A stretch of 61,085 bases of DNA from the NCBI GenBank assembly GCA_015351705.1, contig JADIIM010000009.1:1-61085 (forward strand), given 5' to 3'. This document shows positions 9,231 to 21,411 of the stretch, piece after piece; position 1 is the stretch's first letter, and each line of letters starts with the position of its first letter. Made by a program: the position numbers and the translations under genes. The notes under the pieces were generated by a model. The model was given only the letters and a program-made list of their open reading frames with translations. It had not been told where the DNA came from and searched no databases. This stretch comes from Aeromicrobium sp. (lineage in GTDB: Bacteria; Actinomycetota; Coriobacteriia; Anaerosomatales; Anaerosomataceae).

Positions 9231-9623
9231 CTATCCGGCGCACACAGACACGGTCAATGACCGCCGCCTCGGGCCGTCGAACTCACACAGGAACACGCCC
9301 TGCCACGTGCCGAGTGCGAGCTTCCCGTCGATCACGGGGATGTCCGCCGATGCGCCCACAAGCGTGGCCTTCACATGCGCGTCCGAGTTGCCCTCCTGGT
9401 GCGCCCATGGCACGTCCACCGCGGCGATCGCCGCCAGCGCTTTCAGGATGTCGGTCGGCACGTCCGGGTCTGCCGCCTCGTTGATCGTCACCGCGGCGGT
9501 CGTGTGCGGGCAGTAGACGAGGACCCGGCCGGACCGCACCCCGCTCTCCTGCACCACCGTCCGGATCTCACGCGTCACGTCCACCATCTGCTCGCGGCGC
9601 TGCGTGTGCACCTCGAATCGCAT
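9231..9623 (-). CDS. YjbQ family protein (UPF0047, 'secondary thiamine-phosphate synthase' fold)
   Basis: A 130-aa protein with the family's hallmark CPHTTAAVTINEAADPDV, then VPWAHQEGNSDAHVKATLVGAS and the C-terminal GTWQGVFLCEFDGPRRR. The conserved His and Glu residues bind a metal in solved structures. A weak thiamine-phosphate-synthase activity was reported for relatives, but the true role is uncertain. I chose ATG 9623 because a run of G (AGGGGGGG) sits 5 nt upstream; an in-frame ATG at 9641 is possible. It is monocistronic and divergent from the next gene. Confidence 0.92.
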   Translation of the reverse strand: MRFEVHTQRREQMVDVTREIRTVVQESGVRSGRVLVYCPHTTAAVTINEAADPDVPTDILKALAAIAAVDVPWAHQEGNSDAHVKATLVGASADIPVIDGKLALGTWQGVFLCEFDGPRRRSLTVSVCAG

Positions 9624-9754
9624 GTCGCCCCCCCTGTTCATGCACTCCCCTGTGCTCTACCATACCGCATCCTGGGACATGTCACGTGGTGCCGCGCACC
9701 GCCACGGCGTCGGCCGCGTGCTAGGCTGGGTATCTCCATCGTGAGAGGACGTGT

Positions 9755-10255
9755 GTGACCATGCTTCACGTGCGTATCGCGGGCCTGAGTCTTGATCCCA
9801 CAAGCCGCCAGCCGGTGCTGTTGCTCGTGCCCGCTGATGATGAGCCTGCTGACGACGTCCGCAGGGCGCTCCCCATCTGGATCGGTCACGCCGAGGCCGC
9901 CGCGATCATCCTGGCACTCCAGGGCGTGGATCCGCCTCGTCCGATGACGCACGACCTGCTGAAGTCGGCCATCGAGGCGGCGGGACACGTGGTCAGCCGC
10001 GTGGAGATCACCCGGCTCCAGGACGGCACGTTCTTCGCCGCGCTCGTGCTCAGAGGCGAGGAGCGCGAGGTCGCGATCGACGCGCGGCCGTCGGACTCGG
10101 TGGCGCTCGCTGTGCGCTGTGGCTGCCCGGTCTATGTGGCGCGTGACGTCTTCGAGGAGGCGGCCGTGGAGGTCACCGAGGTGGACGAGGAGGCCGAAGT
10201 GGAGCGGTTCCGCGACTTCCTCGACCACGTGGACCCGAGTGACTTCATGTCCTGA
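9755..10255 (+). CDS. Bifunctional nuclease family protein (DUF151/BFN)
   Basis: A 166-aa protein. The BFN fold is recognisable from LPIWIGHAEAAAIILALQGVDPPRPMTHDLL, the central VEITRLQDGTFFAALVL and IDARPSDSVALAVR. An acidic tail resembling a UVR-like segment follows (EVDEEAEVERFRDFLDHVDPSDF). Plant BFN1-type relatives were named for nuclease activity; Thermotoga and actinobacterial members have no settled role. The GTG at 9755 fits the GAGAGGA site better than the ATG at 9761. Confidence 0.9.
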   Translation: MTMLHVRIAGLSLDPTSRQPVLLLVPADDEPADDVRRALPIWIGHAEAAAIILALQGVDPPRPMTHDLLKSAIEAAGHVVSRVEITRLQDGTFFAALVLRGEEREVAIDARPSDSVALAVRCGCPVYVARDVFEEAAVEVTEVDEEAEVERFRDFLDHVDPSDFMS

Positions 10256-10287
10256 CAGCGTCGGCTGCGCGTGGCCGGCGCGGGAGC

Positions 10288-11481
10288 CTACTCGTAGCGC
10301 AGTGCCTCGATCGGGTCGAGCTGGCTCGCTTTCCAGGCGGGGTACACCCCGAAGAACACGCCGACCCCGAACGCGAAGAAGAACGCGGTGGCCACCGCCC
10401 ATGGCGTCACGTTGGCGGGGACCGGCGTGAACGATGCGATCGCCTCGGCACCACCCCAACCCAGCGCGATCCCCAGCACACCGCCCATCACCGATAGAGC
10501 GACCGCTTCGATCACGAACTGCGACAGGATGTCGTACGTCCTGGCGCCGACCGCTTTGCGGATGCCGATCTCCCGGGTCCGCTCCGAGACACTCACCAGC
10601 ATGATGTTCATGATGCCGATGCCGCCCACCAGAAGCGAGATACCGGCGATGCCGGCGAGCATGTAGGTAAGCGTGCCGAGCAGGTCGGAGAGGATGCCGA
10701 GCGTCTGCTCCTGGGAGAACACGGTGAACTCGTCACCGAAGCTCGGCGCAAGGGCCCTTATGATGTCACGCCGCACGGTCTCGATCTGCTCGGCATCGGC
10801 CGCCTTCACGACGATCGTGTTGATGTGGTTCACGTTGAACAGCCGCTGAGCGGTGGTGACCGGGATGTAGACCTGGCTGTCCTGATCGCCGCCGAGCCCC
10901 CCGCCGAGCGACTTGTAGTAGCCGACCACGGTGAACCGCTGCCCCGAGAGCGTCACCTGCTTGCCGAGCGGGTCCTGGTTGGGGAACAGCTCCCGCGCCA
11001 CCCGGTCGCCGAGCGCGACGACGCGCGATGCGGCCTGGACCTCGCCGCGCCGGTAGTGCCTGCCCGCGGCCAGGTCGGAGGTGAACACCTCGGTCCCCTG
11101 CTCGTTGCCCGCGGCGACCACGACCGGCATCGAGCGGTTGCCGGCCTTGACCGTCGCGCCGGCCTGGAACACGGGGACCACGGCGCTCGCGCCCTCCACC
11201 CGGCGCGCGATCGTCTCCGCGTCATCCAGCGTGAAGCGCCGCCCCGGCGGGCCGCCGCTGCCGCCCATGCCGCCTTCGAACTGCCCCGGGACCACGAAGA
11301 GCAGGTTCGAGCCCAGTCCTTCGAGTGAGCCGGTCACCTCGTCTTGCACGCCGGTGCCGATCCCCACCAGAAGGATCACTGCAGCCACGCCGATGATCAC
11401 GCCGAGCATGGTGAGCAGACTCCGGGCCTTGTTCGCCGCCAGCGCACGCAGCGCGATGCGGAAGCTCTCCGTCACGTTCAT
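10288..11481 (-). CDS. MacB-like ABC transporter permease
   Basis: A 397-aa FtsX/MacB-type permease. The N-terminus is IALRALAANKARSLLTMLGVIIGVAAVILL (first membrane segment). A large extracytoplasmic MacB_PCD-like domain (about 45-260) follows, then three C-terminal membrane segments, including GGIGIMNIMLVSVSERTREIGIRKAVGA, the signature of this family. It works with the ATPase and adaptor encoded just upstream in the same operon (ATGA overlap with the ATPase gene). Such systems are mechanotransmission exporters of peptides, lipids or antimicrobials; the substrate is unknown. Confidence 0.93.
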   Translation of the reverse strand: MNVTESFRIALRALAANKARSLLTMLGVIIGVAAVILLVGIGTGVQDEVTGSLEGLGSNLLFVVPGQFEGGMGGSGGPPGRRFTLDDAETIARRVEGASAVVPVFQAGATVKAGNRSMPVVVAAGNEQGTEVFTSDLAAGRHYRRGEVQAASRVVALGDRVARELFPNQDPLGKQVTLSGQRFTVVGYYKSLGGGLGGDQDSQVYIPVTTAQRLFNVNHINTIVVKAADAEQIETVRRDIIRALAPSFGDEFTVFSQEQTLGILSDLLGTLTYMLAGIAGISLLVGGIGIMNIMLVSVSERTREIGIRKAVGARTYDILSQFVIEAVALSVMGGVLGIALGWGGAEAIASFTPVPANVTPWAVATAFFFAFGVGVFFGVYPAWKASQLDPIEALRYE

Positions 11482-12248
11482 CCGGTCGCGTCCTCAGGAG
11501 GCAGTGCCGCCATCTCATGCGCGGCGACGATGCGGTCGGCCACGGGAGCGTCCTCGCGGATGCGCCCGTCGAACACACGGATGATCCGCTTGGCGTGTCT
11601 GGCCACCCGGTCGTCGTGGGTGACCAGGATCACCGTGATCCCCTGGGAGTTCAGCTCCTGCAGGACCGCCATGACCTCGATGCCCGAGCGCGAGTCCAGA
11701 TTCCCTGTGGGCTCGTCGGCGAGCACGATGCTCGGGTCGTTCACGAGCGCCCGCGCGATGGCGACCCGCTGCTGTTGCCCGCCGGACAGCTGGCTCGGAA
11801 GGTGTCCGGTCCGGTTGCCGAGACCGACCCGCTCCAGCGCCGAGCGTGCGCGGCGCGTGCGCTCGGCTCCACTGACACCTGCGTATACCAGCGGGAGCTC
11901 GACGTTGGCCAGTGCGCTGGTTCTCGACAGCAGGTTGAACGCCTGGAAGACGAAGCCGATGTGCCTGTTTCGGAGCGCGGCGAGCTCGTTGGGAGCGAGC
12001 CGGCTCACATCGCGTCCGTCGAGCACCACCTCCCCGGAGGTAGGCCGGTCGAGCAGGCCGACGATGTGCATGAGCGTGGACTTGCCCGAGCCGGACGGTC
12101 CCATGATCGTGACCATCTCGCCCTCTCGGATGGCTATGTCGGCACCGCGCAGGGCGTCGACACGGATGCCACCCTCGAGCTCGTAGCGTTTCGTCACACT
12201 GCGCGTCTCGAGAACGACGCGTGCGTCGGATGAGGCCTGTCCCATCAT
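11478..12248 (-). CDS. MacB/LolD-type ABC transporter ATP-binding protein
   Basis: A 256-aa ATPase with Walker A GPSGSGKST, Q-loop FVFQAFNLL, signature LSGGQQQRVAIARAL, Walker B IVLADEPTGNLD and the H-loop histidine in LVTHD. The GNLDS after Walker B is typical of the LolD/MacB group. It begins with two ATGs (12248 and 12245); the second overlaps the stop of the adaptor gene. It powers the permease encoded directly downstream. Confidence 0.95.
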   Translation of the reverse strand: MMGQASSDARVVLETRSVTKRYELEGGIRVDALRGADIAIREGEMVTIMGPSGSGKSTLMHIVGLLDRPTSGEVVLDGRDVSRLAPNELAALRNRHIGFVFQAFNLLSRTSALANVELPLVYAGVSGAERTRRARSALERVGLGNRTGHLPSQLSGGQQQRVAIARALVNDPSIVLADEPTGNLDSRSGIEVMAVLQELNSQGITVILVTHDDRVARHAKRIIRVFDGRIREDAPVADRIVAAHEMAALPPEDATG

Positions 12249-13741
12249 CGCGTCCTGACGCGCGCGCCCTCGGAGATGCCGGCGACATCACTCGTGACGA
12301 CCAGGGCGCCCTCGGCCAGCCCGGAGAGCACGGATGCCCGCGTGTCGGTCAGGCGCCCGGCCTCGATGCGGGTCTTGGCGAGCGTGCCGTCGACGACCTC
12401 GTAGACGTAACTGCCCTCGGCGTCCTCGAGCAAGGCCTCGATCGGCACGGTGACGACATCCGCGACCATCTCGACCTCGATCTCCACCGAGCCGTTCATC
12501 CCGATGAGAACAGCGTCGTCACGGTTCTTGATGCGCATGGTCACGGGGAACGCGGTCCCACCGGTGACGGTGAGCACCGATTGGGGCTCCACGTGCAGCA
12601 CCTCGGTCTCGAAGACCGCGTCGGGAAGTCCGTCGAGTGAGACTCGCGCGGTCATCCCGGGCTCGACGCGCGCGATGTCCGCCTCGTCCACCTGCGCTGT
12701 GAAGAGGAGTTCGTTGAAGACCACGATGGCGAACGGCGCTGCCGCCGGGCTCACCGACGAGCCGGGGGCCGGCTTCACCACGGGACCGCCCGGGATGAGC
12801 CCCGAGACGGAGTTGAAGATGACCACGCCGTCGACCGGTGCCACGATGGTCGCGTCATCGAGCGCCGATGCAGCCAGGTCACGGGCCGCGTCGGCGGCTG
12901 CGATCGCCGAGTCCGCCGCGTCAAGCGCCGCGCCCACGCTGGACGCGCGGGCGAGCGCATCACGCTGTGCCACGGCGCCAAGGTACGCCGCGTGGGCCTG
13001 GTCCCGGGCAAGCCGAGCGGCCTCGACGGCCGCATCCTGAGCGAGACCGCTCTGAAGCGCGGCAAGCGCCGCCTGCGCGCTGACGAGCTGCGCGGCGGCC
13101 TGGTCCCGGGCGAGCCCGAGCGCCACGAGTGCCGCCTCTAGAGCAGGGTCCCTGGGCTCAGGAGCCGGCTGGTACACGTCGGCGTAGAACCGGTCGTACG
13201 CCTCTCCTGCCGCCGTCGCGGCGGCCTGAGCCGCAACGACAGCGGCCTGTGCCTGGGCAAGCTCCGCGGCGCCAGGCGATCCCACTCCCGCAACGGCGGC
13301 GTCGTAGCGCACGCGTGCGGCATCGTACGCCGAGCGCGCGGCTGTCACCGCCGCATCAGCAGCGGCGCGGTCCTGGGGCCCGGGCACCGCGCCCGCTGCC
13401 GCCTCGCGCTGGGCCACTGCGCCTGCGTAGCCCGCCTCGGCCTGTGCCAGTTGGGCCTCGAGCGGTGCTGTCTCAAGCACGGCGATGACCTGGCCGGCGC
13501 TCACGCGCTGGCCATCGGTGACCTCGATCTGTGCGATGATGCCCGCCGATGATGGGTAGAGGTCGATCCGCTCGTCGGCCGACACGCGCCCGGAAGCCGA
13601 GACGCTGATCACGAGGTCGCCGCGCGCGGCCTCGGCAACCGAGACCTCGGGCGTCTGTGCGCCGCTCAGAGCGAACGCGGCCACCGCCCCCACCGCTCCC
13701 ACGAGCACGAGCGCCGCTACGAGCACCTTGCGCTTGGACAC
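12245..13741 (-). CDS. HlyD/MacA-like membrane-fusion (adaptor) protein
   Basis: A 498-aa periplasmic-adaptor-type protein starting at GTG 13741. It has one N-terminal membrane anchor (residues 5-27). A lipoyl/barrel-sandwich half follows (VSVSASGRVSADERIDLYPSSAGIIAQIEVTDGQRVSAGQVIAVLE), then a very long Ala-rich coiled-coil hairpin (about 95-300), the second lipoyl half (ATIVAPVDGVVIFNS), and beta-barrel and membrane-proximal domains. First gene of a three-gene adaptor-ATPase-permease operon. In an organism with a single membrane, such adaptors are thought to extend the exporter through the wall. The coiled coil is longer than in E. coli MacA. Confidence 0.9.
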   Translation of the reverse strand: MSKRKVLVAALVLVGAVGAVAAFALSGAQTPEVSVAEAARGDLVISVSASGRVSADERIDLYPSSAGIIAQIEVTDGQRVSAGQVIAVLETAPLEAQLAQAEAGYAGAVAQREAAAGAVPGPQDRAAADAAVTAARSAYDAARVRYDAAVAGVGSPGAAELAQAQAAVVAAQAAATAAGEAYDRFYADVYQPAPEPRDPALEAALVALGLARDQAAAQLVSAQAALAALQSGLAQDAAVEAARLARDQAHAAYLGAVAQRDALARASSVGAALDAADSAIAAADAARDLAASALDDATIVAPVDGVVIFNSVSGLIPGGPVVKPAPGSSVSPAAAPFAIVVFNELLFTAQVDEADIARVEPGMTARVSLDGLPDAVFETEVLHVEPQSVLTVTGGTAFPVTMRIKNRDDAVLIGMNGSVEIEVEMVADVVTVPIEALLEDAEGSYVYEVVDGTLAKTRIEAGRLTDTRASVLSGLAEGALVVTSDVAGISEGARVRTR

Positions 13742-13833
13742 AGAGCCCTCCCTGGTCGAACCTTCAGCGGCGCCGGACCGAGTGCCCTCGCCCCGCTCTC
13801 GCTCACGTCATTCGTCACGCGTTGCAGGTGCCC

Positions 13834-14529
13834 TTATGCAGAAGTGGTGCCATCGAGGCCGAGCAGCCGCGGAAGCGCACCGATGTCGTCGATGATCGCG
13901 TCCGGTCCGGCCTCCTCGAGGCGCTCACGGCTTGCCACGCCCCATGTCGCACCGATCGCTCGCGCGCCGGCCGCGCGTGCGGCAGCGACATCGGCCGGGC
14001 TGTCCCCCACGTACACGCACGCCCGCGGAGACCTGCCGAGTAGTCCCGCCGCCATGACCACCGGCTCGGGGTCGGGCTTGTGGGCGGTGGTGTCGTCCGC
14101 AGACACGAGCACGTCGAAGAACCTGCCGAGGTCGAAGAGCGTGATCGCGCGCTCGGCCATCATGCGGCTCTTGGAGGTCACGATGCCCATCGGCAGACCG
14201 TGTGCTGCGATCGCCTCAAGGGTCGCGAGCGTGTTGGGATACAGCCGGGCCATCTCATCATGCGTCGCGCGGTTGAACACGCGATACGCCTCGAGCAGCC
14301 GCTCGGCCACGGCGTCGTCGTCGGTGAAGTAGCGCATCTGACGCGCCAGCGGGACCCCGACATGGTGCAGGAGCACCTCATCGGGAAGCGGTGATCCCAG
14401 CACCTCGGCGGTGGCATGGCGAAACGATGCAAGGATGTGCGGGATCGTATCCACCACGGTCCCGTCGAGGTCGAACAGCACGGCCTCCGGGGCTGTGACC
14501 CCGGGGCCGGAGGATGCGCCGCGGCTCAC
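13834..14529 (-). CDS. HAD-superfamily hydrolase, phosphoglycolate phosphatase/PpaX-like
   Basis: A 231-aa HAD phosphatase. Motif I is VLFDLDGTVVDT, motif II is VTSK, motif III is the Lys in AHKPDPEP, and motif IV is GDSPADVAAARAAG. Gph- and PpaX-type enzymes hydrolyse small phosphate compounds such as 2-phosphoglycolate or pyrophosphate; specificity is not readable here. I chose GTG 14529, 4 bp after the gyrA stop, because GAGGAG in the end of gyrA is well spaced. An in-frame extension to 14592 would overlap gyrA. It is probably co-transcribed as the last gene after gyrA. Confidence 0.9.
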   Translation of the reverse strand: MSRGASSGPGVTAPEAVLFDLDGTVVDTIPHILASFRHATAEVLGSPLPDEVLLHHVGVPLARQMRYFTDDDAVAERLLEAYRVFNRATHDEMARLYPNTLATLEAIAAHGLPMGIVTSKSRMMAERAITLFDLGRFFDVLVSADDTTAHKPDPEPVVMAAGLLGRSPRACVYVGDSPADVAAARAAGARAIGATWGVASRERLEEAGPDAIIDDIGALPRLLGLDGTTSA

Positions 14530-14533
14530 AGCG

Positions 14534-17101
14534 TCACTCCTCGCCGTCCGCCTCGAAGTCCTCGCTGACGAGATCCTCGGCTTCCGCTTCACGCGCCGTC
14601 ATTCCGGGCACCCGGTCCACCGCCTCCTCGAGGAGCGCCTGCTGGCCCTCCAAAGCGGCGGGCCGCTTCTTCTTCTTGGCACTCACGCGCGCGATGGCCG
14701 AGACGCGGTCGTTCTCCCCGACGTTCATCACCTTGACACCCTGCGTGGACCGGCCGAGCTTGCTGATGTCCTCGGCGCGCACCCGGATCACGACGCCGAC
14801 CTCGGAGATGAGCATGAGCTCGTGCCCGGGCATGACGATCTTCATGCCGGCAAGCCGGCCCTTCTTCGGCGTCACCTGTATGGTCTTCACGCCCATGCCG
14901 CCGCGCTTCTGCACGGGGTACTGGTCTACGGGGGTCCGCTTGCCGTATCCGCGTTCGGTCACGACGAACAGCTCGGAGCCGGGGTGTGCGATCTCCATGC
15001 CGAGGACGCGGTCGTCGTCCTTGACGTTCATGCCGCGCACGCCCATGGTGTCGCGCCCCATCGGACGGGCGTCGCTCTCATCCCACATGATCGCCTTGCC
15101 CTCGGCGGAGACCATCATGACCCGCTCGCCCTCACGCACCCGCCTGACGGCGATCAGCTCGTCGTCGTCGCGCAGGTTGATCGCGATGATGCCGTCGCGC
15201 CTGCTGCGGTCGTAGGCCTGGATGGCGGTCTTCTTGACCATGCCTAGCGCAGTGGAGAAGAGCAGGTACTCGTCGTCGGGGAAGTCGCGGGTGTTGATGA
15301 CCGCGGCGATCCGCTCATCCTGCTCGAACGGCAGGAGGTTCACCACTGCAGTGCCACGAGCGTGCCGCGAACCCACCGGCAGCTCGTGGACCTTCAGGCG
15401 GTAGACCTTGCCGCGCGACGAGAAGAAGAGCACATAGTCGTGCGTGGAGCTGATGAACAGGTGCTCCACGAAGTCGCTCTCCTTCAGGTTCACGCCCGAG
15501 ATGCCCTTGCCGCCGCGCTTCTGCTGACGGTACGTCGCCACCGGCAAGCGCTTGACGTACCCGGCCGTGGTGATCGTGACGACCATGTCCTCCTCGGCGA
15601 TGAGGTCCTCCACGTCAAGGTCGTGGGCCACGCCGGAGATCTCGGTGCGCCGTGCGGTGGCGTACTTCTCGCGGATCTCGAGCATCTCCTCTTTGATGAT
15701 CTGCAGGACGAGCGACATGTCGCCAAGCACCTTCTTGTACCAGGCGATCCGCTCGCGCAGGCTGGTGAGCTCTTCCTCGATCTTCGAGCGCTCGAGGCCC
15801 GTCAGTCGCCGCAAGCGCATCTCGAGGATAGCGTCGGTCTGTGCCTCGGACAGACCGAAGCGCTCGATGAGCCGCGCCTTCGCCTCGGCGTCGTCGGCGC
15901 TCGACTTGATGATCGCGATAACCTCGTCGATGTTGTCCAGCGCGATGACGTAGCCCTCGAGGATGTGAGCGCGCTCCTCGGCCTTGCGCAGGTCGTACTG
16001 CGTGCGCCTGACGATGACGTTCTTCTGGTGCTCGATGTAGTACGAGAGCATGTCCTTGAGGCCGAGCTCCCTGGGGACGCCGTCAACCAGCGATAGCTGG
16101 ATGATGCCCATGCCGGTCTCGAGAGGCGTGTGCTTGTAGAGCTTATTGAGTACCACCTGGGGGATCGCCGTCTGCTTGAGCTCAACGACGATACGCATGC
16201 CCTTGCGGTCGGACTCGTCGCGCAGGTCGGAGATCTCGGGCAGCTTCTTCTCTCTGACGAGCTCGGCGATCTTGAGGACCAGTTTGGACTTGTTCACCGC
16301 GTACGGGATCTCGGTGATGATGATGCGCATCCGACCCGTCGAGGTCTGCTCGGCATAGGCCTTGCCGCGGATCTTGATCGAGCCCCTGCCGGTCTCGTAC
16401 GCCGAGACGATCCCCTCGCGCCCCATGATCGCGCCGCCGGTCGGGAAGTCCGGGCCCGGCAGGTGCTGCATGAGCCCCTCGGTCGTGATCTCAGGGTCGT
16501 CGATCAACGCGCACGTGGCATCGATGACCTCCCCCATGTTGTGCGGGGGGATGTTCGTCGCCATGCCCACCGCAATGCCCGCCGACCCGTTGACGAGCAG
16601 GTGCGGGAAGCGTGATGGGAGCACGAGCGGCTCGGTGAGCGACTCGTCGTAGTTGGGACCGAAGTCGACGGTCTCCTTCTCAAGGTCGCGCAGGAGCTCC
16701 ATCGCGGGCCGGGCGAGCCGCGACTCCGTGTATCGCATGGCGGCCGCCGAGTCGCCGTCGATCGACCCGAAGTTGCCGTGGCCGTCGACGAGCGGTACCC
16801 GCATCGCGAAGTCCTGCGCCATGCGGACCATCGTGTCGTAGACGGCCTGGTCGCCGTGAGGATGATACTTGCCGATGACTTCCCCGACCGTCCACGCGGA
16901 CTTCTTGTACGCGCGGTTGGGGGTTAGCCCGGACTCGTGCATCGCGTACAGGATGCGCCGGTGGACCGGCTTGAGCCCGTCGCGCACATCGGGCAGAGCG
17001 CGCGCCACGATGACACTCATCGAGTACTCGAGGAACGATGACCTCATCTCGTCTTCGATGTCGATGGGTGCGATGTTCGATGTGATCAGAGGTTCGGTCA
17101 C
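14534..17101 (-). CDS. gyrA: DNA gyrase subunit A
   Basis: An 855-aa subunit of type IIA topoisomerase, which with GyrB introduces negative supercoils. Start GTG 17101 lies behind GAGGAGAGAGG. The catalytic tyrosine is Tyr124 ([11 protein letters not shown]). The GyrA-box, QKRGGKG, is in the C-terminal beta-pinwheel, marking it as gyrase rather than topoisomerase IV. The quinolone-determining loop reads [10 protein letters not shown] (79-88): the residue matching E. coli Ser83 is Gln85, while the Asp87 equivalent (Asp89) is kept. Closest neighbours in the operon are a small membrane protein and gyrB. Confidence 0.98.
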   Translation of the reverse strand: MTEPLITSNIAPIDIEDEMRSSFLEYSMSVIVARALPDVRDGLKPVHRRILYAMHESGLTPNRAYKKSAWTVGEVIGKYHPHGDQAVYDTMVRMAQDFAMRVPLVDGHGNFGSIDGDSAAAMRYTESRLARPAMELLRDLEKETVDFGPNYDESLTEPLVLPSRFPHLLVNGSAGIAVGMATNIPPHNMGEVIDATCALIDDPEITTEGLMQHLPGPDFPTGGAIMGREGIVSAYETGRGSIKIRGKAYAEQTSTGRMRIIITEIPYAVNKSKLVLKIAELVREKKLPEISDLRDESDRKGMRIVVELKQTAIPQVVLNKLYKHTPLETGMGIIQLSLVDGVPRELGLKDMLSYYIEHQKNVIVRRTQYDLRKAEERAHILEGYVIALDNIDEVIAIIKSSADDAEAKARLIERFGLSEAQTDAILEMRLRRLTGLERSKIEEELTSLRERIAWYKKVLGDMSLVLQIIKEEMLEIREKYATARRTEISGVAHDLDVEDLIAEEDMVVTITTAGYVKRLPVATYRQQKRGGKGISGVNLKESDFVEHLFISSTHDYVLFFSSRGKVYRLKVHELPVGSRHARGTAVVNLLPFEQDERIAAVINTRDFPDDEYLLFSTALGMVKKTAIQAYDRSRRDGIIAINLRDDDELIAVRRVREGERVMMVSAEGKAIMWDESDARPMGRDTMGVRGMNVKDDDRVLGMEIAHPGSELFVVTERGYGKRTPVDQYPVQKRGGMGVKTIQVTPKKGRLAGMKIVMPGHELMLISEVGVVIRVRAEDISKLGRSTQGVKVMNVGENDRVSAIARVSAKKKKRPAALEGQQALLEEAVDRVPGMTAREAEAEDLVSEDFEADGEE

Positions 17102-17118
17102 TTACGCCTCTCTCCTCA

Positions 17119-17682
17119 TCAGCGGTGATACTTCCTGAACAAGAGCACCGCGCCGACCATGAAGCCCATGCCGACGAGGAGCACCAGAAACGACATCGTT
17201 GCCGCGAGCATCAGTCCCGCAGCCTCGGCGGCGCGGGCACGCGCGAACAGCAGCCCTGCCTGGATAACGATGAACAGGCCCGTGAGCCCGAGAAACGCCA
17301 CGATCGAGTTGATGAGCACGGGGTCGGCTCGCTCCACTCGTGGCTCCTCGATGCGTAACTCCACGAGCATCGCCTCCACGCGCGCATCCGGCACTGGCGC
17401 CGGTGGTGCGGGAGCCAGGCCGTCGTCCGGCGCCGGCCGCCCCGGCCCTGGAGCCTCCGCCGTCAGGGGCGACTCCACCGCCGCGGGCCGGTCCCGGGAC
17501 TCCTCCTCCCCGAGATCCTCCGCAGCCGACGGCTCCGCCTGGTCGCGCATCACGGCGAGGGCGGCCTCGAGCTCCTCGGCCGCCCGACGCTCCGCCTGCT
17601 CCCGCTCGAAGCGCTCGAACGCCTCCCGCTCCCATGGCGGGGGCTCGAAGCGTCGTCTCGGCTGATCGTCGGCCGTCATCAT
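17119..17682 (-). CDS. Unrecognised two-TM protein between gyrB and gyrA
   Basis: A 187-aa protein of no recognised family. An N-terminal charged, helical region (about 12-50, Glu/Arg-rich) is followed by a Pro/Ala-rich linker and two C-terminal membrane segments (LINSIVAFLGLTGLFIVIQAGLLF and AAGLMLAATMSFLVLLVGMGFMVGAVLLF), ending in RKYHR. A cytoplasmic N-terminal head with a membrane hairpin is predicted. It lies 17 bp before gyrA and 36 bp after gyrB, so it is surely in the gyrase operon, but this does not prove a link to topology control. Start is one of two adjacent ATGs (17682/17679). Confidence 0.75.
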   Translation of the reverse strand: MMTADDQPRRRFEPPPWEREAFERFEREQAERRAAEELEAALAVMRDQAEPSAAEDLGEEESRDRPAAVESPLTAEAPGPGRPAPDDGLAPAPPAPVPDARVEAMLVELRIEEPRVERADPVLINSIVAFLGLTGLFIVIQAGLLFARARAAEAAGLMLAATMSFLVLLVGMGFMVGAVLLFRKYHR

Positions 17683-17718
17683 CGTTCTCCGCGTGTGGCT
17701 GCACTACCTGGTCACCCG

Positions 17719-20296
<2,578 letters not shown>

Positions 20297-20300
20297 GTAC

Positions 20301-21395
20301 TCACGCCCCTAAGTCGACCATGGTCGCCTGGCCGAGCACTGTTTCTTCGAAGTACGCCGGTGTGGTGGTCGTCACGAAGGTCTGGACCTCCTGCTGCATC
20401 ATCCCTGCAAGTGCCTTCCGGCGCGTCTCATCGAGCTCCGACATGACGTCGTCAAGGAGAAGGATCGGCCGTCGCCGGAGCACATCGGTGATCACCGCCA
20501 CCTCGGCCCACTTCAAAGCAAGCGCGATCGTCCGCTGCTGCCCCTGGCTCGCGAAGGTCCGTGCGTCCTTCCCGTCCACGGTGAAGATCAGGTCGTCCCG
20601 GTGTGGACCGACGAGCGACACCTTGCGCACCTCCTCGTCGGATCTGCGCTCACTCAACTCCGCCTCGAGACAGGCGCGGACGTCAGTGACCTCAAGGGCC
20701 TCACTGGGCCATGGGACTCCCACACCACACCTGTCGTTGACCGCTACAGCGAGACTCTCACTATCGGCAAGGCCCGCGTAGATCCGCGTCGCCTCCTCGG
20801 CCACGCGTGCCACAAGACGGCGTCTGTGCACGTGGAGACGGGCTCCGAGGCCGATAAGCTGCTCGTCCCAGGGGTCGAGTCGTTCGCGAGCGTTGCCCTC
20901 TTTGAGTAGCGCGTTGCGTTGTCTGATCACGCGTGCGTACGACCTCCTGAGGGCACCATACGTCACCGACAGTTGGTCGCCGAGTAGATCGATGGTCACC
21001 CTACGCCCCTCGGCCGGTCCCCTCACGATGTCGAGGTCTTGTGGGGTGAACGTCACAGCTGGCACATACCGGGTGGCTTCTGTGCTCCGTCTTCTCGTGA
21101 CACCCCCGGAGCGCCAGGTCCTCTTTCCCTCACTGGAGATCACGACCTCGACATCGACTCCCGGGGACTCTCCACTCGCTTCCATCTGGATGGTCGCGTG
21201 CGGGTGTCCCCAGGCCACGACGTCCGGCCATCGCGGGTTTCTGAACGAGCGCCCCGTTGAGACGATCTCAATCGCCTCAAGAACGTTCGACTTACCGCTC
21301 GCGTTCGGCCCCACGAACACGGTCATCGGCCCAGGGGTGAGCTCCAGAAGATCGTGACTCCGGAAGTCGTGCAGCTCTATCGCTGTGATGTGCAC
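20301..21395 (-). CDS. recF: DNA replication and repair protein RecF
   Basis: A 364-aa SMC-like ATPase of the RecFOR gap-repair pathway. Walker A GPNASGKSNVLEAIEIVS, the DFRSH motif near residue 11, signature FASQGQQRTIALALKWAE, and Walker B ILLLDDVMSELDETRR are visible. It sits 16 bp after dnaN and just before the DUF721 gene, the standard dnaA-dnaN-recF order. GTG start 21395. Confidence 0.97.
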   Translation of the reverse strand: MHITAIELHDFRSHDLLELTPGPMTVFVGPNASGKSNVLEAIEIVSTGRSFRNPRWPDVVAWGHPHATIQMEASGESPGVDVEVVISSEGKRTWRSGGVTRRRSTEATRYVPAVTFTPQDLDIVRGPAEGRRVTIDLLGDQLSVTYGALRRSYARVIRQRNALLKEGNARERLDPWDEQLIGLGARLHVHRRRLVARVAEEATRIYAGLADSESLAVAVNDRCGVGVPWPSEALEVTDVRACLEAELSERRSDEEVRKVSLVGPHRDDLIFTVDGKDARTFASQGQQRTIALALKWAEVAVITDVLRRRPILLLDDVMSELDETRRKALAGMMQQEVQTFVTTTTPAYFEETVLGQATMVDLGA

Positions 21396-21411
21396 TCTTC
21401 GCCGGAGTCCC

